This document shows, piece after piece, positions 25,161-35,521 of a stretch of DNA of 64,000 nucleotides. Origin of the DNA: Thalassotalea agarivorans. GTDB taxonomy: Bacteria > Pseudomonadota > Gammaproteobacteria > Enterobacterales > Alteromonadaceae. The position numbers and the translations under genes were made by a program. Location: assembly GCF_030295955.1 (NCBI RefSeq), contig NZ_AP027363.1:1054001-1118000 (forward strand), read 5' to 3'. Each line of letters starts with the position of its first letter. Position 1 is the stretch's first letter. A model generated the notes under the pieces. It did not search any database and was not told the DNA's origin. It worked only from the letters and a program-made list of their open reading frames with translations.

Positions 25161-26183
25161 ATGGCACAAAAATTTGACGTTTGTGTATTAGGCGCTACAG
25201 GACTTGTAGGCAAAACTATCATGGAAATATTGGAACAACGCGATTTTCCAATTAATAAACTTTATCCGTTAGCAAGTGCTCGCTCTGCTGGTGAAGTTAT
25301 TGAGTTTAAAGGTGAAAGTATCGAAGTGTTAGACGCAGATCATTTTGATTGGAGCTTAGCACAAATCGGATTCTTTTCTGCCGGCGGTGCAACGTCTGCT
25401 AAATTTGCACCTTTAGCGGGTGAATCTGGTTGTATTGTAATCGATAACACATCAGAGTTTCGCTACGAAGAAGATATTCCATTGGTTGTGCCGGAAGTTA
25501 ACCCACACGCATTAGCAGATTTTCGTAATCGTAACATTATTGCAAATCCAAACTGCTCAACTATTCAAATGCTTGTTGCCCTTAAGCCGATTCACGATGC
25601 GGTAGGTATTTCACGCATCAATGTGAGCACATACCAATCAGTATCAGGCGCTGGTAAAGAAGCAATGGATGAATTAGCGAAGCAATGTGCTGATTTGTTA
25701 AGTGGTAAGCCAGTAGAACCGAAAGCATTTTCTCGTCAAATTGCGTTCAATGTGATTCCTCAAATTGACGTATTCCAAGACAATGGTTACACCAAAGAAG
25801 AAATGAAAATGGTGTGGGAAACAAAGAAAATTTTTGGTGATGAAAATATCTTAGTTAATCCAACTGCTGTACGTGTACCGGTATTTTATGGTCACGCTGA
25901 AGCCATCCATATCGAAACGAATGCGCCAATTTCTGCCGAAGAAGTAAAAGACTTACTTGAACAAGCGCCAGGTGTTGTAGTTTGTCGTGATGACGAAGAC
26001 TTCCCAACACAAATTGGCGACGCAAGTGGTAAAGATGAAACATTTGTTGGCCGTATTCGCGAAGATATCAGTCACAACCAAGGTATCAACTTGTGGGTTG
26101 TAGCAGATAATGTGCGCAAAGGTGCAGCTACGAACAGTGTGCAAATTGCCGAATTACTAGTGCAAGAATATCTAAACTACTAA
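25161..26183 (+). CDS. asd: Aspartate-semialdehyde dehydrogenase (Usg position)
   Basis: A 340-residue dehydrogenase that reduces aspartyl phosphate to the semialdehyde used for lysine, threonine, methionine and peptidoglycan. It has the NADP-binding start VLGATGLVGKTIMEIL, the catalytic Cys132 in NPNCSTIQM, and NVSTYQSVSGAGKEAMDEL. The location after pdxB is that of usg in E. coli. The retained catalytic cysteine argues for a working Asd; whether another asd exists elsewhere is not visible. It follows pdxB by 30 bases and ends at a terminator. Confidence 0.9.
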   Translation: MAQKFDVCVLGATGLVGKTIMEILEQRDFPINKLYPLASARSAGEVIEFKGESIEVLDADHFDWSLAQIGFFSAGGATSAKFAPLAGESGCIVIDNTSEFRYEEDIPLVVPEVNPHALADFRNRNIIANPNCSTIQMLVALKPIHDAVGISRINVSTYQSVSGAGKEAMDELAKQCADLLSGKPVEPKAFSRQIAFNVIPQIDVFQDNGYTKEEMKMVWETKKIFGDENILVNPTAVRVPVFYGHAEAIHIETNAPISAEEVKDLLEQAPGVVVCRDDEDFPTQIGDASGKDETFVGRIREDISHNQGINLWVVADNVRKGAATNSVQIAELLVQEYLNY

Positions 26184-26210
26184 AGATGTAACACGCAATT
26201 GAATGTTAAG

Positions 26211-26238
26211 AGCCCGCTAAGCTAAAGCGGGCTTTTTT
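26211..26238 (+). terminator. Intrinsic terminator of asd
   Basis: An 8-bp stem AGCCCGCT / AGCGGGCT with a 7-base loop and T run. Confidence 0.88.
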
Positions 26239-26325
26239 ATGCTTGTCACTTAATCATTAAATAGGGTAGTCTTTGTTATATAAGTTTAGGCCCCCGCCAA
26301 TATAATAATTATCAGGAAAATAAGC

Positions 26326-28866
26326 ATGGCTAAGTCATTTGTTGCCCAAAAAGCAGCGGCAATTTTAATGGGTGCAATCGCAGTAACATCCTTCACCTAC
26401 ATAGATGCTGCAACAGCAAGCGATTATGGATATTACAATAAAGCAGAGCGCAAGTTTGGTCCTATTAGTGCTAAAGATACGCTTTGGAATATATCTAACA
26501 AAGTAAGACCTGATAATGAGGTCACAATATACCAAGTAATGCAGGCGTTATTTGACGCAAACCCAAAGGCTTTTTCCGATGGTAATCGCAACCATTTGGT
26601 TGAAGGGGCTTATTTGAATATTCCGTCTAAAGCACAGATGTTAAAAGCTGAGCCAACGAATGCGCCTAGCACGTCGAAAAAAGCAACCACTAAGCCTAAA
26701 CAACAAGGCCCAGTGATCAAGAAAACGTTAAAATCAAGCAACACCACCACAACCAAGGTGACTAACACTCCAGCGGCTAAAAAGTCAGTTAAGCTTCAGC
26801 CTATTAATGAGAAGCAATTAGCAGAGCTTAATGCGATCAAAGCTGAACTACAGCGTTCTATTGAAGATCTAGAAGCCGCGTTAGCTGAGAATGAGCAGCT
26901 TAAAGCTGATTTAGATAGCGTTAATCAGCGTATTGTTACTTTACAAAAAGCGGCTTCTGATGCGGATACAGCCTACAACCACCAGTTATCGGTTGTTGAA
27001 GAAAAAGAACAGCAATTAACTACAGCCAAACAACAAAACGCACAATTAACGCAGCAACTGACACAACAAAAAACTGCCGCGCAACGTGCACAAACGCCTG
27101 ATTATATGATGTTAGGTGCATCTGCTGGCGGTGCGGCATTGTTAGTATTCCTCATCATGTTGCTATTTGGCCGTAAAAAAGGTGGAGAGCAAACAACACA
27201 ACCTTCTCCGTCAGACGACAATGATAGTGGCGTAACATCGCTAGCTGATTTAGTAGCAGATGATGCTGAAGATAAAAAAGAACAAGAAACAGCAGAAACA
27301 GTCGATGCTGAAGAACAAACAGAGCAAGATGAAAAGGAAACGGCTACGCTAGAAAACGAATTAGTAGAAGCGCATGTTGAAGATGAGCCTACAGAGCGCT
27401 TTGAAGAAGAAACGGCGGTAGTTGAGTCTGACCTTGCAGAAGAAACAGAGGTTGCATCAGAAGAAAGCACTGAAACAGAAGAAAACACTGAATCAGAAGA
27501 AACTTTGACGCAAGAAGAGCAAAAAAATGAGCCAGTAGACTTATTAGCACCGGCAGAAGAGCTTGATGATGAAGCGATGGATAAGATCATCGATAGCGTG
27601 CTTGAAGATCAAAAAGCGCTTGAAGAAGATGTCGCTAATCAAGAAATCACTGATGCTGAAGATATCGATTCGGTGTTAAGAGATGTTGGCGTTGCAGGCC
27701 CTTACATTGAAGAAGCCGAAACAAAAGAAGAGATTACCGAATTATCGCAACTCGATGAAGTGTTAGATGAGATGCCGGAAGTGGCATTTGAAGAAGAAAC
27801 TGCACCGATCATGCCACCTGAAAAAAGTGAGGTGGAAGAAGAGGTAGAAGTTATCCAAGACAGCGCCGCTGATTCAGCCAGTGAAGATGATACTTTGTCG
27901 TTAGAAGAGCAAACCGAGCAAGAAGAGACTGCTGACGGTTCTAATCTTAATCAAGTAATGAACACCATCGCACAAGAACAATTCGAAGAAGACATCGCGA
28001 CTGAAGAAGACAAGCCGATGACTATCGATGATGTGATGAATCAGACCGCACAAGCGCATTTTGAAGAACAACAATATGAAGCAACAACAGAAGATGATGT
28101 TGATCCACTTAAAACGTTTGAACAAAGTTATTCCAGCAATGCAGTTGAACTCGATTTAGGCGTGATTCCACAAAACAGCTTTGAACAAGGCAGTGGTAGT
28201 GATTTACCCGAGTTTACTGAGGAATATTTAGCAAGCTTGCCAGAAGATGAAGAAATTGAAGACGGCGACGAATTCCTGCTTCAAGATAAAGAAGAGGGTG
28301 GTTCGGTCTTTGGCGATTTGCTGAAAGGGTCACCTAGCAAACGAGCTAGTGACGAAGCGCTTGCAATCGATGATATGGAAGCCTTGGAAGACGTCGATTT
28401 TGATGATTTATTGGCGGATATCGAGCAAAAAAATAAAGCACAGCAGCCTGCTCCTCAAAGTAAATTTCCTACAAAAATTGGGTTTGCAGACGAAGAAGAA
28501 GCAAGCGATACGGCTGGAGAAGAAACTGCAGAAGCTCAGCAAAAACCGGCAAGTGACCCGAGCGAACATATTGATGTAGATGATTTGCTTGAGGAAACAT
28601 TAGATCCAATAAAAGACGAACCTTACAACCTAGAAAATATGGATGTTGGTTTAGAGGAGTTTCCTGAGTTTAAACAACAAGAAGCCGTTGACGTTGATTT
28701 AGTTGGTGACAGTGGCTTTGATGAAAAACTCGACTTAGCCCGTGTATACATTGATATGGACGACACAGAGGCTGCATTAGAGTTACTTAACGATGTGTTA
28801 GTCAATGGTAGTGATGACCAACAACAAATTGCACAAGCGCTGATTGACCAGCTGAAAAAGAAGTAA
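26326..28866 (+). CDS. fimV: FimV/HubP polar landmark protein
   Basis: An 846-residue inner-membrane protein that organises the cell pole (HubP in Vibrio and Shewanella, FimV in Pseudomonas). Features: signal peptide (about 1-31), a periplasmic LysM-containing FimV core (about 40-110; FGPISAKDTLWNISNKVRPD and VMQALFDANPKAF), a coiled coil (about 165-250), one transmembrane helix (about 259-280), a very acidic cytoplasmic region rich in Glu/Asp (about 290-770), and the conserved C-terminal TPR-like motif FDEKLDLARVYIDMDDTEAALELLNDVL. The gene sits between asd and truA as in relatives. Acidic length varies strongly between species. Confidence 0.93.
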   Translation: MAKSFVAQKAAAILMGAIAVTSFTYIDAATASDYGYYNKAERKFGPISAKDTLWNISNKVRPDNEVTIYQVMQALFDANPKAFSDGNRNHLVEGAYLNIPSKAQMLKAEPTNAPSTSKKATTKPKQQGPVIKKTLKSSNTTTTKVTNTPAAKKSVKLQPINEKQLAELNAIKAELQRSIEDLEAALAENEQLKADLDSVNQRIVTLQKAASDADTAYNHQLSVVEEKEQQLTTAKQQNAQLTQQLTQQKTAAQRAQTPDYMMLGASAGGAALLVFLIMLLFGRKKGGEQTTQPSPSDDNDSGVTSLADLVADDAEDKKEQETAETVDAEEQTEQDEKETATLENELVEAHVEDEPTERFEEETAVVESDLAEETEVASEESTETEENTESEETLTQEEQKNEPVDLLAPAEELDDEAMDKIIDSVLEDQKALEEDVANQEITDAEDIDSVLRDVGVAGPYIEEAETKEEITELSQLDEVLDEMPEVAFEEETAPIMPPEKSEVEEEVEVIQDSAADSASEDDTLSLEEQTEQEETADGSNLNQVMNTIAQEQFEEDIATEEDKPMTIDDVMNQTAQAHFEEQQYEATTEDDVDPLKTFEQSYSSNAVELDLGVIPQNSFEQGSGSDLPEFTEEYLASLPEDEEIEDGDEFLLQDKEEGGSVFGDLLKGSPSKRASDEALAIDDMEALEDVDFDDLLADIEQKNKAQQPAPQSKFPTKIGFADEEEASDTAGEETAEAQQKPASDPSEHIDVDDLLEETLDPIKDEPYNLENMDVGLEEFPEFKQQEAVDVDLVGDSGFDEKLDLARVYIDMDDTEAALELLNDVLVNGSDDQQQIAQALIDQLKKK

Positions 28867-28871
28867 ACGCG

Positions 28872-28899
28872 AAAAAGCCAGCATTACGCTGGCTTTTTT
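28872..28899 (+). terminator. Intrinsic terminator of fimV
   Basis: An 11-bp stem AAAAAGCCAGC / GCTGGCTTTTT with a 5-base loop and T run. Confidence 0.9.
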
Positions 28900-28968
28900 A
28901 ATCCCGCTATAAAGTTGGCGAAAGGCAATAAATAGGCGATAATGCGCGTCCACAAAACGGAGGACAAA

Positions 28969-29754
28969 ATGCGTTACGCGATTGGTGTTGAATACAATGG
29001 TGAAAATTACTTTGGCTGGCAAAGGCAAAGAGATGTTGTCAGTGTGCAACAGCGCCTTGAAGAAGCTTTGTCGCATATTGCTAATGAACCCATTGAAGTG
29101 GTTTGTGCGGGCCGCACAGACACAGGTGTCAATGCAACCAATCAAATAGTTCATTTTGACTGTAATAAGCCAAGAAAGCACGTTGCTTGGACGCAAGGGA
29201 CAAATTCAAAGTTACCTAAAGATATCGCCGTTAAATGGGTCACTGAAGTGGACGAAAGCTTCCATGCTCGCTTTAGCGCCACCGCTCGTCGCTACCGATA
29301 TATCATTTACAATGGTCCCCTTAGACCAGCGATCATGGCCAATGGTCTGAGCTTTTGTCATTATCCGCTTGACGAAACCTTAATGCATCAAGCCGCACAA
29401 GTTTTGGTCGGCGAAAATAATTTTGATTCGTTTCGAACGGTTCATTGTCAAGCCAATAGCCCTATTCGTACCGTTAAACATTGCAATGTAAGCCGCCAAG
29501 GTGACTTTGTGATTATAGATATAAAAGCCAATGCATTTTTACATCATATGGTGAGAAATATTGCTGGCAGTTTGATGAAAGTGGGTAAGAAAGAGCGCCC
29601 TATAGAGTGGATTGCGCAAGTACTTGCTGCGCAAGATCGCACCGTTGCAGGTATGACAGCACCATCAGGCGGACTATATTTTGTTGATGTAGACTACCCA
29701 GAGCAATACGCGTTGCCTACCTATTCACTTGGCCCACTGTTCATCCCTGAGTAA
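28969..29754 (+). CDS. truA: tRNA pseudouridine(38-40) synthase TruA
   Basis: A 261-residue enzyme that makes pseudouridine at positions 38-40 of the tRNA anticodon arm. The catalytic Asp51 is in [18 protein letters not shown] and [15 protein letters not shown] are family motifs. The start at 28969 ([18 protein letters not shown]) is chosen because GGAGG at 28959-28963 sits 5 bases upstream; an in-frame ATG nine codons earlier lacks such a site. It is separated by 233 bases from accD. Confidence 0.96.
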   Translation: MRYAIGVEYNGENYFGWQRQRDVVSVQQRLEEALSHIANEPIEVVCAGRTDTGVNATNQIVHFDCNKPRKHVAWTQGTNSKLPKDIAVKWVTEVDESFHARFSATARRYRYIIYNGPLRPAIMANGLSFCHYPLDETLMHQAAQVLVGENNFDSFRTVHCQANSPIRTVKHCNVSRQGDFVIIDIKANAFLHHMVRNIAGSLMKVGKKERPIEWIAQVLAAQDRTVAGMTAPSGGLYFVDVDYPEQYALPTYSLGPLFIPE

Positions 29755-29830
29755 CACTTTATTAAGCCACATTGTTTGTTTTGCTATTATTATAGCTAGC
29801 TAACCGTGTGATTTTAGGTTATTACTACTG

Positions 29831-29845
29831 ACTAGACCGACCAGT
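29831..29845. promoter_or_regulatory. FadR-like operator upstream of accD
   Basis: ACTAGACCGACCAGT matches the FadR consensus ACTGGTCNGACCAGT at all but two positions. A -10-like TATAAA begins at 29852. If real, accD would be tied to the fatty-acid regulator that also has a site at fabB here. This rests on motif matching only. Confidence 0.45.
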
Positions 29846-29987
29846 TTTTGCTATAAATAGGTAGGGTATTTGTGGTTTAATGCGCGGTTAGAAACTAGCT
29901 ACGAATATGTCGGTAACTAGTCAAGAATTTATATGGTGTTGGTAACGTGCCAGCAACATGAACACAGGCTTAAGGCAATAAAATAAT

Positions 29988-30845
29988 ATGAGTTGGATAG
30001 AAAAAATTCTCCCTCGTGCAAACTCAACTGAGAAGAAGAATATTCCAGAAGGTGTTTGGGCGCAGTGTCCCTCCTGTAACGCAATGCTCTATAAGGCAGA
30101 ATTAGAGCGTCAAATGTCGGTTTGTCCGAAATGTGATCACCATATGCGTATTTCTGCTCGTCATCGCATTGACAGTTTCTTGGATGAGGGTAACCGCGAA
30201 GAGTTAGGCAGTGAGTTAGAGCCACAAGATATTCTCAAGTTTAAAGACTCTAAAAAATACAAAGACCGTATTTCTTCTGCGCAAAAAGTAACAGGCGAAA
30301 AAGACGCACTGGTTGTGATGAAAGGCGAACTTCACGGTATGCCTATCGTGGCAGCGGCCTTTGAATTTTCATTCTTAGGTGGATCAATGGCGTCAGTTGT
30401 AGGTGCAAGGTTTGTGCGCGCTGCAGAATACTGCTTGGAACATAATTTACCGCTAGTTTGTTTTTCAGCGAGTGGCGGTGCTCGTATGCAAGAAGCATTG
30501 TTATCATTAATGCAAATGGCTAAAACCAGCGCAGCATTAGCTAAAATGAGTGAAAAAGGTCTTCCTTATATCTCTGTGTTAACCGATCCAACGATGGGCG
30601 GTGTATCGGCAAGTTTAGCTATGCTAGGTGATGTAAACGTGGCTGAACCAAAAGCTTTGATTGGCTTTGCTGGTCCTCGCGTAATTGAGCAAACGGTACG
30701 TGAAAAATTACCTGAAGGCTTCCAACGCAGTGAGTTTTTGTTGGAAAAAGGTGCTATCGATTTAATTGTTGACCGCAGAAATATGCGTGATAAATTAGCG
30801 CAACTCATCGCTAAGTTTACGGGTGCAGAGTCACCCATCGCGTAA
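29988..30845 (+). CDS. accD: Acetyl-CoA carboxylase carboxyltransferase subunit beta
   Basis: A 285-residue subunit that, with AccA, transfers CO2 from carboxybiotin to acetyl-CoA to make malonyl-CoA. The N-terminal zinc ribbon has Cys27, Cys30, Cys46 and Cys49. The carboxyltransferase core contains [36 protein letters not shown] and [17 protein letters not shown]. Length matches the family (about 300). It leads the accD-folC-dedD-cvpA-purF block. accA, accB and accC are not in the window. Confidence 0.97.
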   Translation: MSWIEKILPRANSTEKKNIPEGVWAQCPSCNAMLYKAELERQMSVCPKCDHHMRISARHRIDSFLDEGNREELGSELEPQDILKFKDSKKYKDRISSAQKVTGEKDALVVMKGELHGMPIVAAAFEFSFLGGSMASVVGARFVRAAEYCLEHNLPLVCFSASGGARMQEALLSLMQMAKTSAALAKMSEKGLPYISVLTDPTMGGVSASLAMLGDVNVAEPKALIGFAGPRVIEQTVREKLPEGFQRSEFLLEKGAIDLIVDRRNMRDKLAQLIAKFTGAESPIA

Positions 30846-30848
30846 TAT

Positions 30849-32117
30849 ATGACCGAAAAACATCAAAAAAGCCACTTAGTTAATCAATCATTAGCTCAGT
30901 GGCTTTCTTATTTAGAGCAGATCCATCCCACTGAAATTGACCTTGGTCTAGGTCGTATCACACAAGTTGCAGAGAAACTCGCGGTCGACTTGTCGTTCGC
31001 AAAAGTTATTACCGTAGCAGGTACTAATGGTAAAGGGACCACGTGCGCCTTTCTAGAGAACGCATTATTGGATATGAAGCAGCGCGTAGCTGTATATTCT
31101 TCACCGCATATTCACCACTTCAACGAACGTCTAAGGATTAATAAACAAGACGTTAGTGATACCCCTTTGATTAGTGCCTTTGAAGCGATAGAAACGGCGC
31201 GCGGCGATATATCGCTGACGTATTACGAATATACAACGCTAGCGGCGCTTTTGGTGCTGATGGATGAGAAGCCTGATGTTGTCATACTAGAAGTTGGCTT
31301 GGGTGGGCGACTCGATGCCACGAACTTAATTGATGCGGATATTGGCGTTATTACGTCGATAGATTTAGACCATCAAGCTTTTTTGGGCAATACGCGAGAA
31401 CTGATTGGTGCTGAAAAAGCCGGTATTTTTAAAGCAAATAAAAAAGCGGTTGTTGGTGACCCCAATGCGCCGCAATCAGTGCTAACTAAATTGGATGAAT
31501 TAGGCCTTATACACAATGTTCGGGGGAGTCAGTTTGATATCCTCGATGACGGCAATACGTGGCAATACCATGCACAAGGTTATGTCGTTAAAAACTTAAC
31601 TCAACCTTGTATACCGCGTGACAATGTCGCAACGGCAATCACTGCATTGCGCGCATTAGCTTTTGAATTTTCCGAACAGCAGATTAATCAGTGGATTGAT
31701 ATAACCCGCGTGCCAGGAAGAACAGAGATATTTCACGGTCATTGCGATGTAATGTTGGATGTTGGGCACAACCCTCATGCCGTTAGATATCTGGCGGGTT
31801 ACGTTAAAAGTAAAGGTTATGCAAAGATTCATGCGGTTGTTGGGATGCTTAAAGACAAAGAAATATCCGCCACTTTGTCAGAAATAGAGCAATATGTTGA
31901 TCATTGGTATTTTTGCAGCTTAGATGTGCCACGGGGGGCTACAGCCAAAGAAATGCTGTCTCGATTTGCGCCTGCCAATCAGCATGTGAATTGCTTTGAC
32001 AATGTCATTGAGGGTTATACAATGGCATTAGAAAGTGCGCAACAGCATGATTTAGTACTTATCTTTGGCTCATTTTTCACCGTTGCCGAAGTGCGTCATT
32101 TATTGCTAAACGAATAA
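30849..32117 (+). CDS. folC: Bifunctional folylpolyglutamate synthase / dihydrofolate synthase
   Basis: A 422-residue ATP-dependent ligase of the Mur family, which joins glutamate to dihydropteroate and extends folate polyglutamate tails. Motifs: the P-loop TVAGTNGKGTTCAFLE, YSSPHIHHFNERLRI, EVGLGGRLDATN, and DVGHNPHAVRYLAGY in the C-terminal domain. It starts 3 bases after accD stops, so it is cotranscribed. It is followed by dedD 26 bases on. Confidence 0.96.
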   Translation: MTEKHQKSHLVNQSLAQWLSYLEQIHPTEIDLGLGRITQVAEKLAVDLSFAKVITVAGTNGKGTTCAFLENALLDMKQRVAVYSSPHIHHFNERLRINKQDVSDTPLISAFEAIETARGDISLTYYEYTTLAALLVLMDEKPDVVILEVGLGGRLDATNLIDADIGVITSIDLDHQAFLGNTRELIGAEKAGIFKANKKAVVGDPNAPQSVLTKLDELGLIHNVRGSQFDILDDGNTWQYHAQGYVVKNLTQPCIPRDNVATAITALRALAFEFSEQQINQWIDITRVPGRTEIFHGHCDVMLDVGHNPHAVRYLAGYVKSKGYAKIHAVVGMLKDKEISATLSEIEQYVDHWYFCSLDVPRGATAKEMLSRFAPANQHVNCFDNVIEGYTMALESAQQHDLVLIFGSFFTVAEVRHLLLNE

Positions 32118-32143
32118 CAATAATAATTTTACAGGAGTAAGTT

Positions 32144-32761
32144 TTGTCTACACCTTTTCAAAATAGATTGGTCGGGACCATTATTGTAGCCGCAGTAGCA
32201 ATTATTGTATTGCCTGATTTGCTTGACGGTGAAAAGAACCGAAATCAGGCTGACTTTGAAAATATTCCTCAGGCGCCTCAGTTTGAAAGTACACGTGAAA
32301 TTAAAACATTTCCTGAAGAAAAACTCGATGCGTTGCCTCAAGAGCAAGTAGTTGATGAGGTAGCGGTTGAAGATCAAACTGAAGAAAATACACCTGCGAA
32401 TGTTGTGCCGGAAGATGCTAACACCAAAATAGAGCCAGTAGCACAGCAACCAAAAACCAAGCAAACAAAGCCGGAGCAAACAACGACTTCCTTGCCTGAA
32501 AAAGCAGTGGCGCAGCAAGCATGGGTCATTCAACTTGGTAGCTTCCGTGATAAAAACAATGTAAATGCGCTTGTCAAAAAATTGCGAGCAAGTGGCTACA
32601 CCACCTTTACTCGCCCTGTAAAAACCAAAACAGGCGAATTAACAAAAGTCTTTATTGGTCCAGAGCTTATTCAGAGTAAGTTGGAAAAGCAGTTACCTAA
32701 ATTGGAAAAAGAATTTTCTTTAAAAGGGCGAATCGCGCGATTTTCTCCGACAAATAATTAG
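32144..32761 (+). CDS. dedD: SPOR domain cell-division protein DedD-like
   Basis: A 205-residue inner-membrane protein. It has one N-terminal membrane anchor (about 8-24, LVGTIIVAAVAIIVLPDLL), a disordered Pro/Glu/Thr-rich periplasmic linker (about 30-120), and a C-terminal SPOR domain (about 125-200; AWVIQLGSFRDKNNVNALVKKL) that binds denuded septal peptidoglycan. The start is TTG at 32144, supported by CAGGAG at 32132-32137; no in-frame ATG exists upstream of the anchor. The position between folC and cvpA matches E. coli dedD. Confidence 0.9.
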   Translation: MSTPFQNRLVGTIIVAAVAIIVLPDLLDGEKNRNQADFENIPQAPQFESTREIKTFPEEKLDALPQEQVVDEVAVEDQTEENTPANVVPEDANTKIEPVAQQPKTKQTKPEQTTTSLPEKAVAQQAWVIQLGSFRDKNNVNALVKKLRASGYTTFTRPVKTKTGELTKVFIGPELIQSKLEKQLPKLEKEFSLKGRIARFSPTNN

Positions 32762-32818
32762 GCATATTGCTCTGCCTCTGGTAGAATGCGCGCGACTAAT
32801 CGGTGAGAACACTAGTTT

Positions 32819-33301
32819 ATGATTTGGATCGATTATGCCATTATCGCAATTATTGGCATATCAACATTAATTAGCCTGGTCAGAGGATTTGTCAAAGAAG
32901 CTGTTTCTTTGGTAGTTTGGATCAGTGCGTTTTTTGTCGCCAGTACATTTTATCCAAATCTCGCCTCACTGCTCACAAATATTTCTGACGAACTTGTCAG
33001 AAACGCCGCTGCAATCGCCATTCTATTTATCTCGACATTAATCGTCGGCGCACTCGCAAACTACGTCATTGGACAGCTCGTTACTAAAACAGGATTGTCA
33101 GGTACTGATAGAGTACTTGGTTTATGTTTTGGTGCGCTTCGTGGTGTACTTGTTGCTAGTGCCATCTTATTTTTTATGGACTCTTTCACCCCTGCATCGG
33201 ATGCAGATTGGTGGCAAGATTCTCGATTAATTCCTGAGTTTAAATTAGTGATTGAGTGGTTTTTTGACTATTTAAAAGAAAGCTCTAGCTTTCTTAACTG
33301 A
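32819..33301 (+). CDS. cvpA: CvpA family membrane protein
   Basis: A 160-residue inner-membrane protein with four hydrophobic segments, beginning [34 protein letters not shown], the conserved CvpA start. In E. coli CvpA is needed for colicin V production; its native role is thought to be in envelope homeostasis but is not settled. It lies 24 bases upstream of purF, as in E. coli, and is likely cotranscribed with it. Confidence 0.95.
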   Translation: MIWIDYAIIAIIGISTLISLVRGFVKEAVSLVVWISAFFVASTFYPNLASLLTNISDELVRNAAAIAILFISTLIVGALANYVIGQLVTKTGLSGTDRVLGLCFGALRGVLVASAILFFMDSFTPASDADWWQDSRLIPEFKLVIEWFFDYLKESSSFLN

Positions 33302-33325
33302 TCTTTAAAGACGGAGTAAAACCAA

Positions 33326-34843
33326 ATGTGTGGTATCGTAGGTATTGTAGGTAAATCACCTGTAGGGCAATCAATTTATGACGCCCTAACTGTATTGCAG
33401 CACAGAGGCCAAGATGCAGCAGGTATTGTTACCATTTCTGATAACACCTTTAGACTTCGCAAGGCTAATGGCCTAGTGAAAGATGTTTTTCATACTCGCC
33501 ATATGCATAGACTACAAGGCGATATCGGTATTGGCCATATTCGCTATCCTACTGCAGGTAGTTCAAGCTCTTCAGAAGCTCAACCTTTTTATGTGAATTC
33601 ACCGTTTGGTATTTCACTTGCTCACAATGGTAATTTAACAAATGCCGATGAGTTAAAAGATTGGTTATTCAAAACAGCGCGCCGTCACGTAAATACCACG
33701 TCTGACTCAGAATTACTGCTTAATATACTAGGTCACGAGCTACAAGAAGCTGGTGGTATTTCACTTACTCCGGATGAAATTTTTACCGCTGTTGCTAATG
33801 TTCACGAGCGCGTCAGAGGTGCATATGCGACAGTAGCATTGATTATCGGTCATGGTATGTTGGCATTTCGTGATCCAAACGGTATCCGCCCAATGGTTTT
33901 TGGTAAGCGTGAAACTGAAACAGGCACTGAATATATGGTTGCGTCTGAATCAGTAGCACTTGATGCCTGTGATTTTGAGTTTGTACGCGATGTAGCACCG
34001 GGTGAAGCGATTTATTTTTCGGAAGACGGACAATTACACAGCAAACAATGTGCTAAAGCACCAAATTACAGTCCTTGTATCTTTGAGTTTGTTTATTTTG
34101 CTCGCCCAGACTCAACCATCGACAAAATGTCTGTTTACGCGTCACGCGTAGAAATGGGCAGAAAGCTTGGTCAACGCATTGCGCAAGTATGGGATGATTT
34201 AGATATCGATGTTGTTATCCCTATCCCTGAAACATCTAACGATATTGCACTGCGTATAGCTCAGCAATTGGAAGTACCATACCGACAAGGTTTTGTTAAA
34301 AACCGTTATATTGGTCGTACATTTATCATGCCTGGCCAAGAAATGCGTAAGAAGTCTGTGCGACGCAAGCTAAATGCAATTGGTACAGAATTTAAAGACA
34401 AGAACGTTTTGCTAGTAGATGACTCTATTGTGCGTGGTACTACGTCAGAACAAATTATTGAAATGGCTCGTGCAGCAGGTGCAAAGAAAGTTTATTTTGC
34501 TTCTGCAGCGCCTGAAGTTCGCTTCCCTAATGTCTATGGTATTGATATGCCAAGTGCGAACGAGTTAATTGCTCATGGTCGTGAAGTGGAAGATATTTGT
34601 GAGCAAATTGGTGCTGACAAACTTATTTTCCAAACTAAAGATGATTTGATTAAAGCGGTTGGTATGCACAACCCAGAAATTACGCAATTTGAAACGTCAG
34701 TATTTGACGGCGAATATTTAACTAACGATATAGATCAAGGTTACCTAGAAAAGCTTGATGCTGCGCGTAATAACGAAGTGAAAGAGACGTCAGATAAAAA
34801 CGCTGACTCTATCCTTGATTTGCATAATGAAGGTGCGAGCTAG
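33326..34843 (+). CDS. purF: Amidophosphoribosyltransferase
   Basis: A 505-residue enzyme for the first committed step of purine synthesis: PRPP plus glutamine to phosphoribosylamine. It starts MCGIVGIVG, with the nucleophile Cys2 exposed after Met removal and no propeptide. The glutaminase domain (about 1-235) contains [17 protein letters not shown] and [12 protein letters not shown]. The phosphoribosyltransferase domain has the PRPP loop [16 protein letters not shown]. Length equals E. coli PurF (505). I saw no clear PurR box upstream. Confidence 0.97.
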   Translation: MCGIVGIVGKSPVGQSIYDALTVLQHRGQDAAGIVTISDNTFRLRKANGLVKDVFHTRHMHRLQGDIGIGHIRYPTAGSSSSSEAQPFYVNSPFGISLAHNGNLTNADELKDWLFKTARRHVNTTSDSELLLNILGHELQEAGGISLTPDEIFTAVANVHERVRGAYATVALIIGHGMLAFRDPNGIRPMVFGKRETETGTEYMVASESVALDACDFEFVRDVAPGEAIYFSEDGQLHSKQCAKAPNYSPCIFEFVYFARPDSTIDKMSVYASRVEMGRKLGQRIAQVWDDLDIDVVIPIPETSNDIALRIAQQLEVPYRQGFVKNRYIGRTFIMPGQEMRKKSVRRKLNAIGTEFKDKNVLLVDDSIVRGTTSEQIIEMARAAGAKKVYFASAAPEVRFPNVYGIDMPSANELIAHGREVEDICEQIGADKLIFQTKDDLIKAVGMHNPEITQFETSVFDGEYLTNDIDQGYLEKLDAARNNEVKETSDKNADSILDLHNEGAS

Positions 34844-34878
34844 GTTTTTCTCTATAGCAACAGCTATACGACACCCAC

Positions 34879-34907
34879 AAAAAAAGCGCTTTCAAAGCGC
34901 TTTTTTT
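34879..34907. terminator. Intrinsic terminator between purF and the Yip1-family gene
   Basis: A stem of about 13 bp, AAAAAAAGCGCTT / AAGCGCTTTTTTT with a TCA-centred loop, between convergent genes. A and T runs on the two sides make it bidirectional. Confidence 0.9.
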
Positions 34908-34921
34908 ATTGCCTTAATAGT

Positions 34922-35521
34922 CTAGTGCACATATTCACCGACAAAGCCCATGCTGTAAAGCACAGCGGCTGTCGCTAACATGCCGACCAAAACAACAAGT
35001 CCAACGGTTACAACCGAACTCGCGTAGATAAAGCCTTTCTCGCTTGGTATGCGCATCATAATCGGCACACCCGAATATAGCAGGTACACTGAGTATGCGA
35101 TTGCCAACATTAATGCTAATGTGACGAACCATAACACAGGATATAGCGTTGCTATACCAACCATTAACAGTGGTGTTGCTGTATAAGCAGCAAGCTCTAA
35201 TGCTTGGCTCATATCTGGCGCAGCATCAAATGTTTCACCCATCCATTTGATTAAATAAGCTAACGCGAACACTCCCATCACAGAACCTGCGTACATTGTT
35301 ACCGACATCATTAATGCACTTTGCTCTGTTAATTTTATCGGGTCTCCAGCGCCCACTGTCCACCCAATATGAGCAGCAGCAAAATAACTGCAGATAGCGG
35401 GAATTAATGCAACAACAAGTATGTGTACTAAGCTGTACATCATGCTCTCGTGGCGTTTTTCAATTGTTTCCCACTCTTGTCTTGGGTGAGCGTATAAACC
35501 CCAAATATGGTCTAAGATCAT
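34922..35521 (-). CDS. Yip1 family inner membrane protein (YohC-like)
   Basis: A 199-residue membrane protein with about five hydrophobic helices. The start MILDHIWGLYAHPRQEWETI (complement of 35519-35521) is chosen because YohC-like proteins begin with this motif and a GAGGA site lies upstream; the frame extends ten codons further (35551). IPAICSYFAAAHIGWTVG is similar to YohC. The function is unknown; Yip1-domain proteins are often linked to membrane organisation. It stands alone, convergent with purF. Confidence 0.85.
   Translation of the reverse strand: MILDHIWGLYAHPRQEWETIEKRHESMMYSLVHILVVALIPAICSYFAAAHIGWTVGAGDPIKLTEQSALMMSVTMYAGSVMGVFALAYLIKWMGETFDAAPDMSQALELAAYTATPLLMVGIATLYPVLWFVTLALMLAIAYSVYLLYSGVPIMMRIPSEKGFIYASSVVTVGLVVLVGMLATAAVLYSMGFVGEYVH

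Noticed and set aside
27102-27590. 162-codon minus-strand frame rich in Ser, Cys and Val
   Set aside because: It is the mirror of the Glu/Asp-rich repeats of fimV; the serine-rich composition is an artefact of reading GAA/GAT codons backwards.
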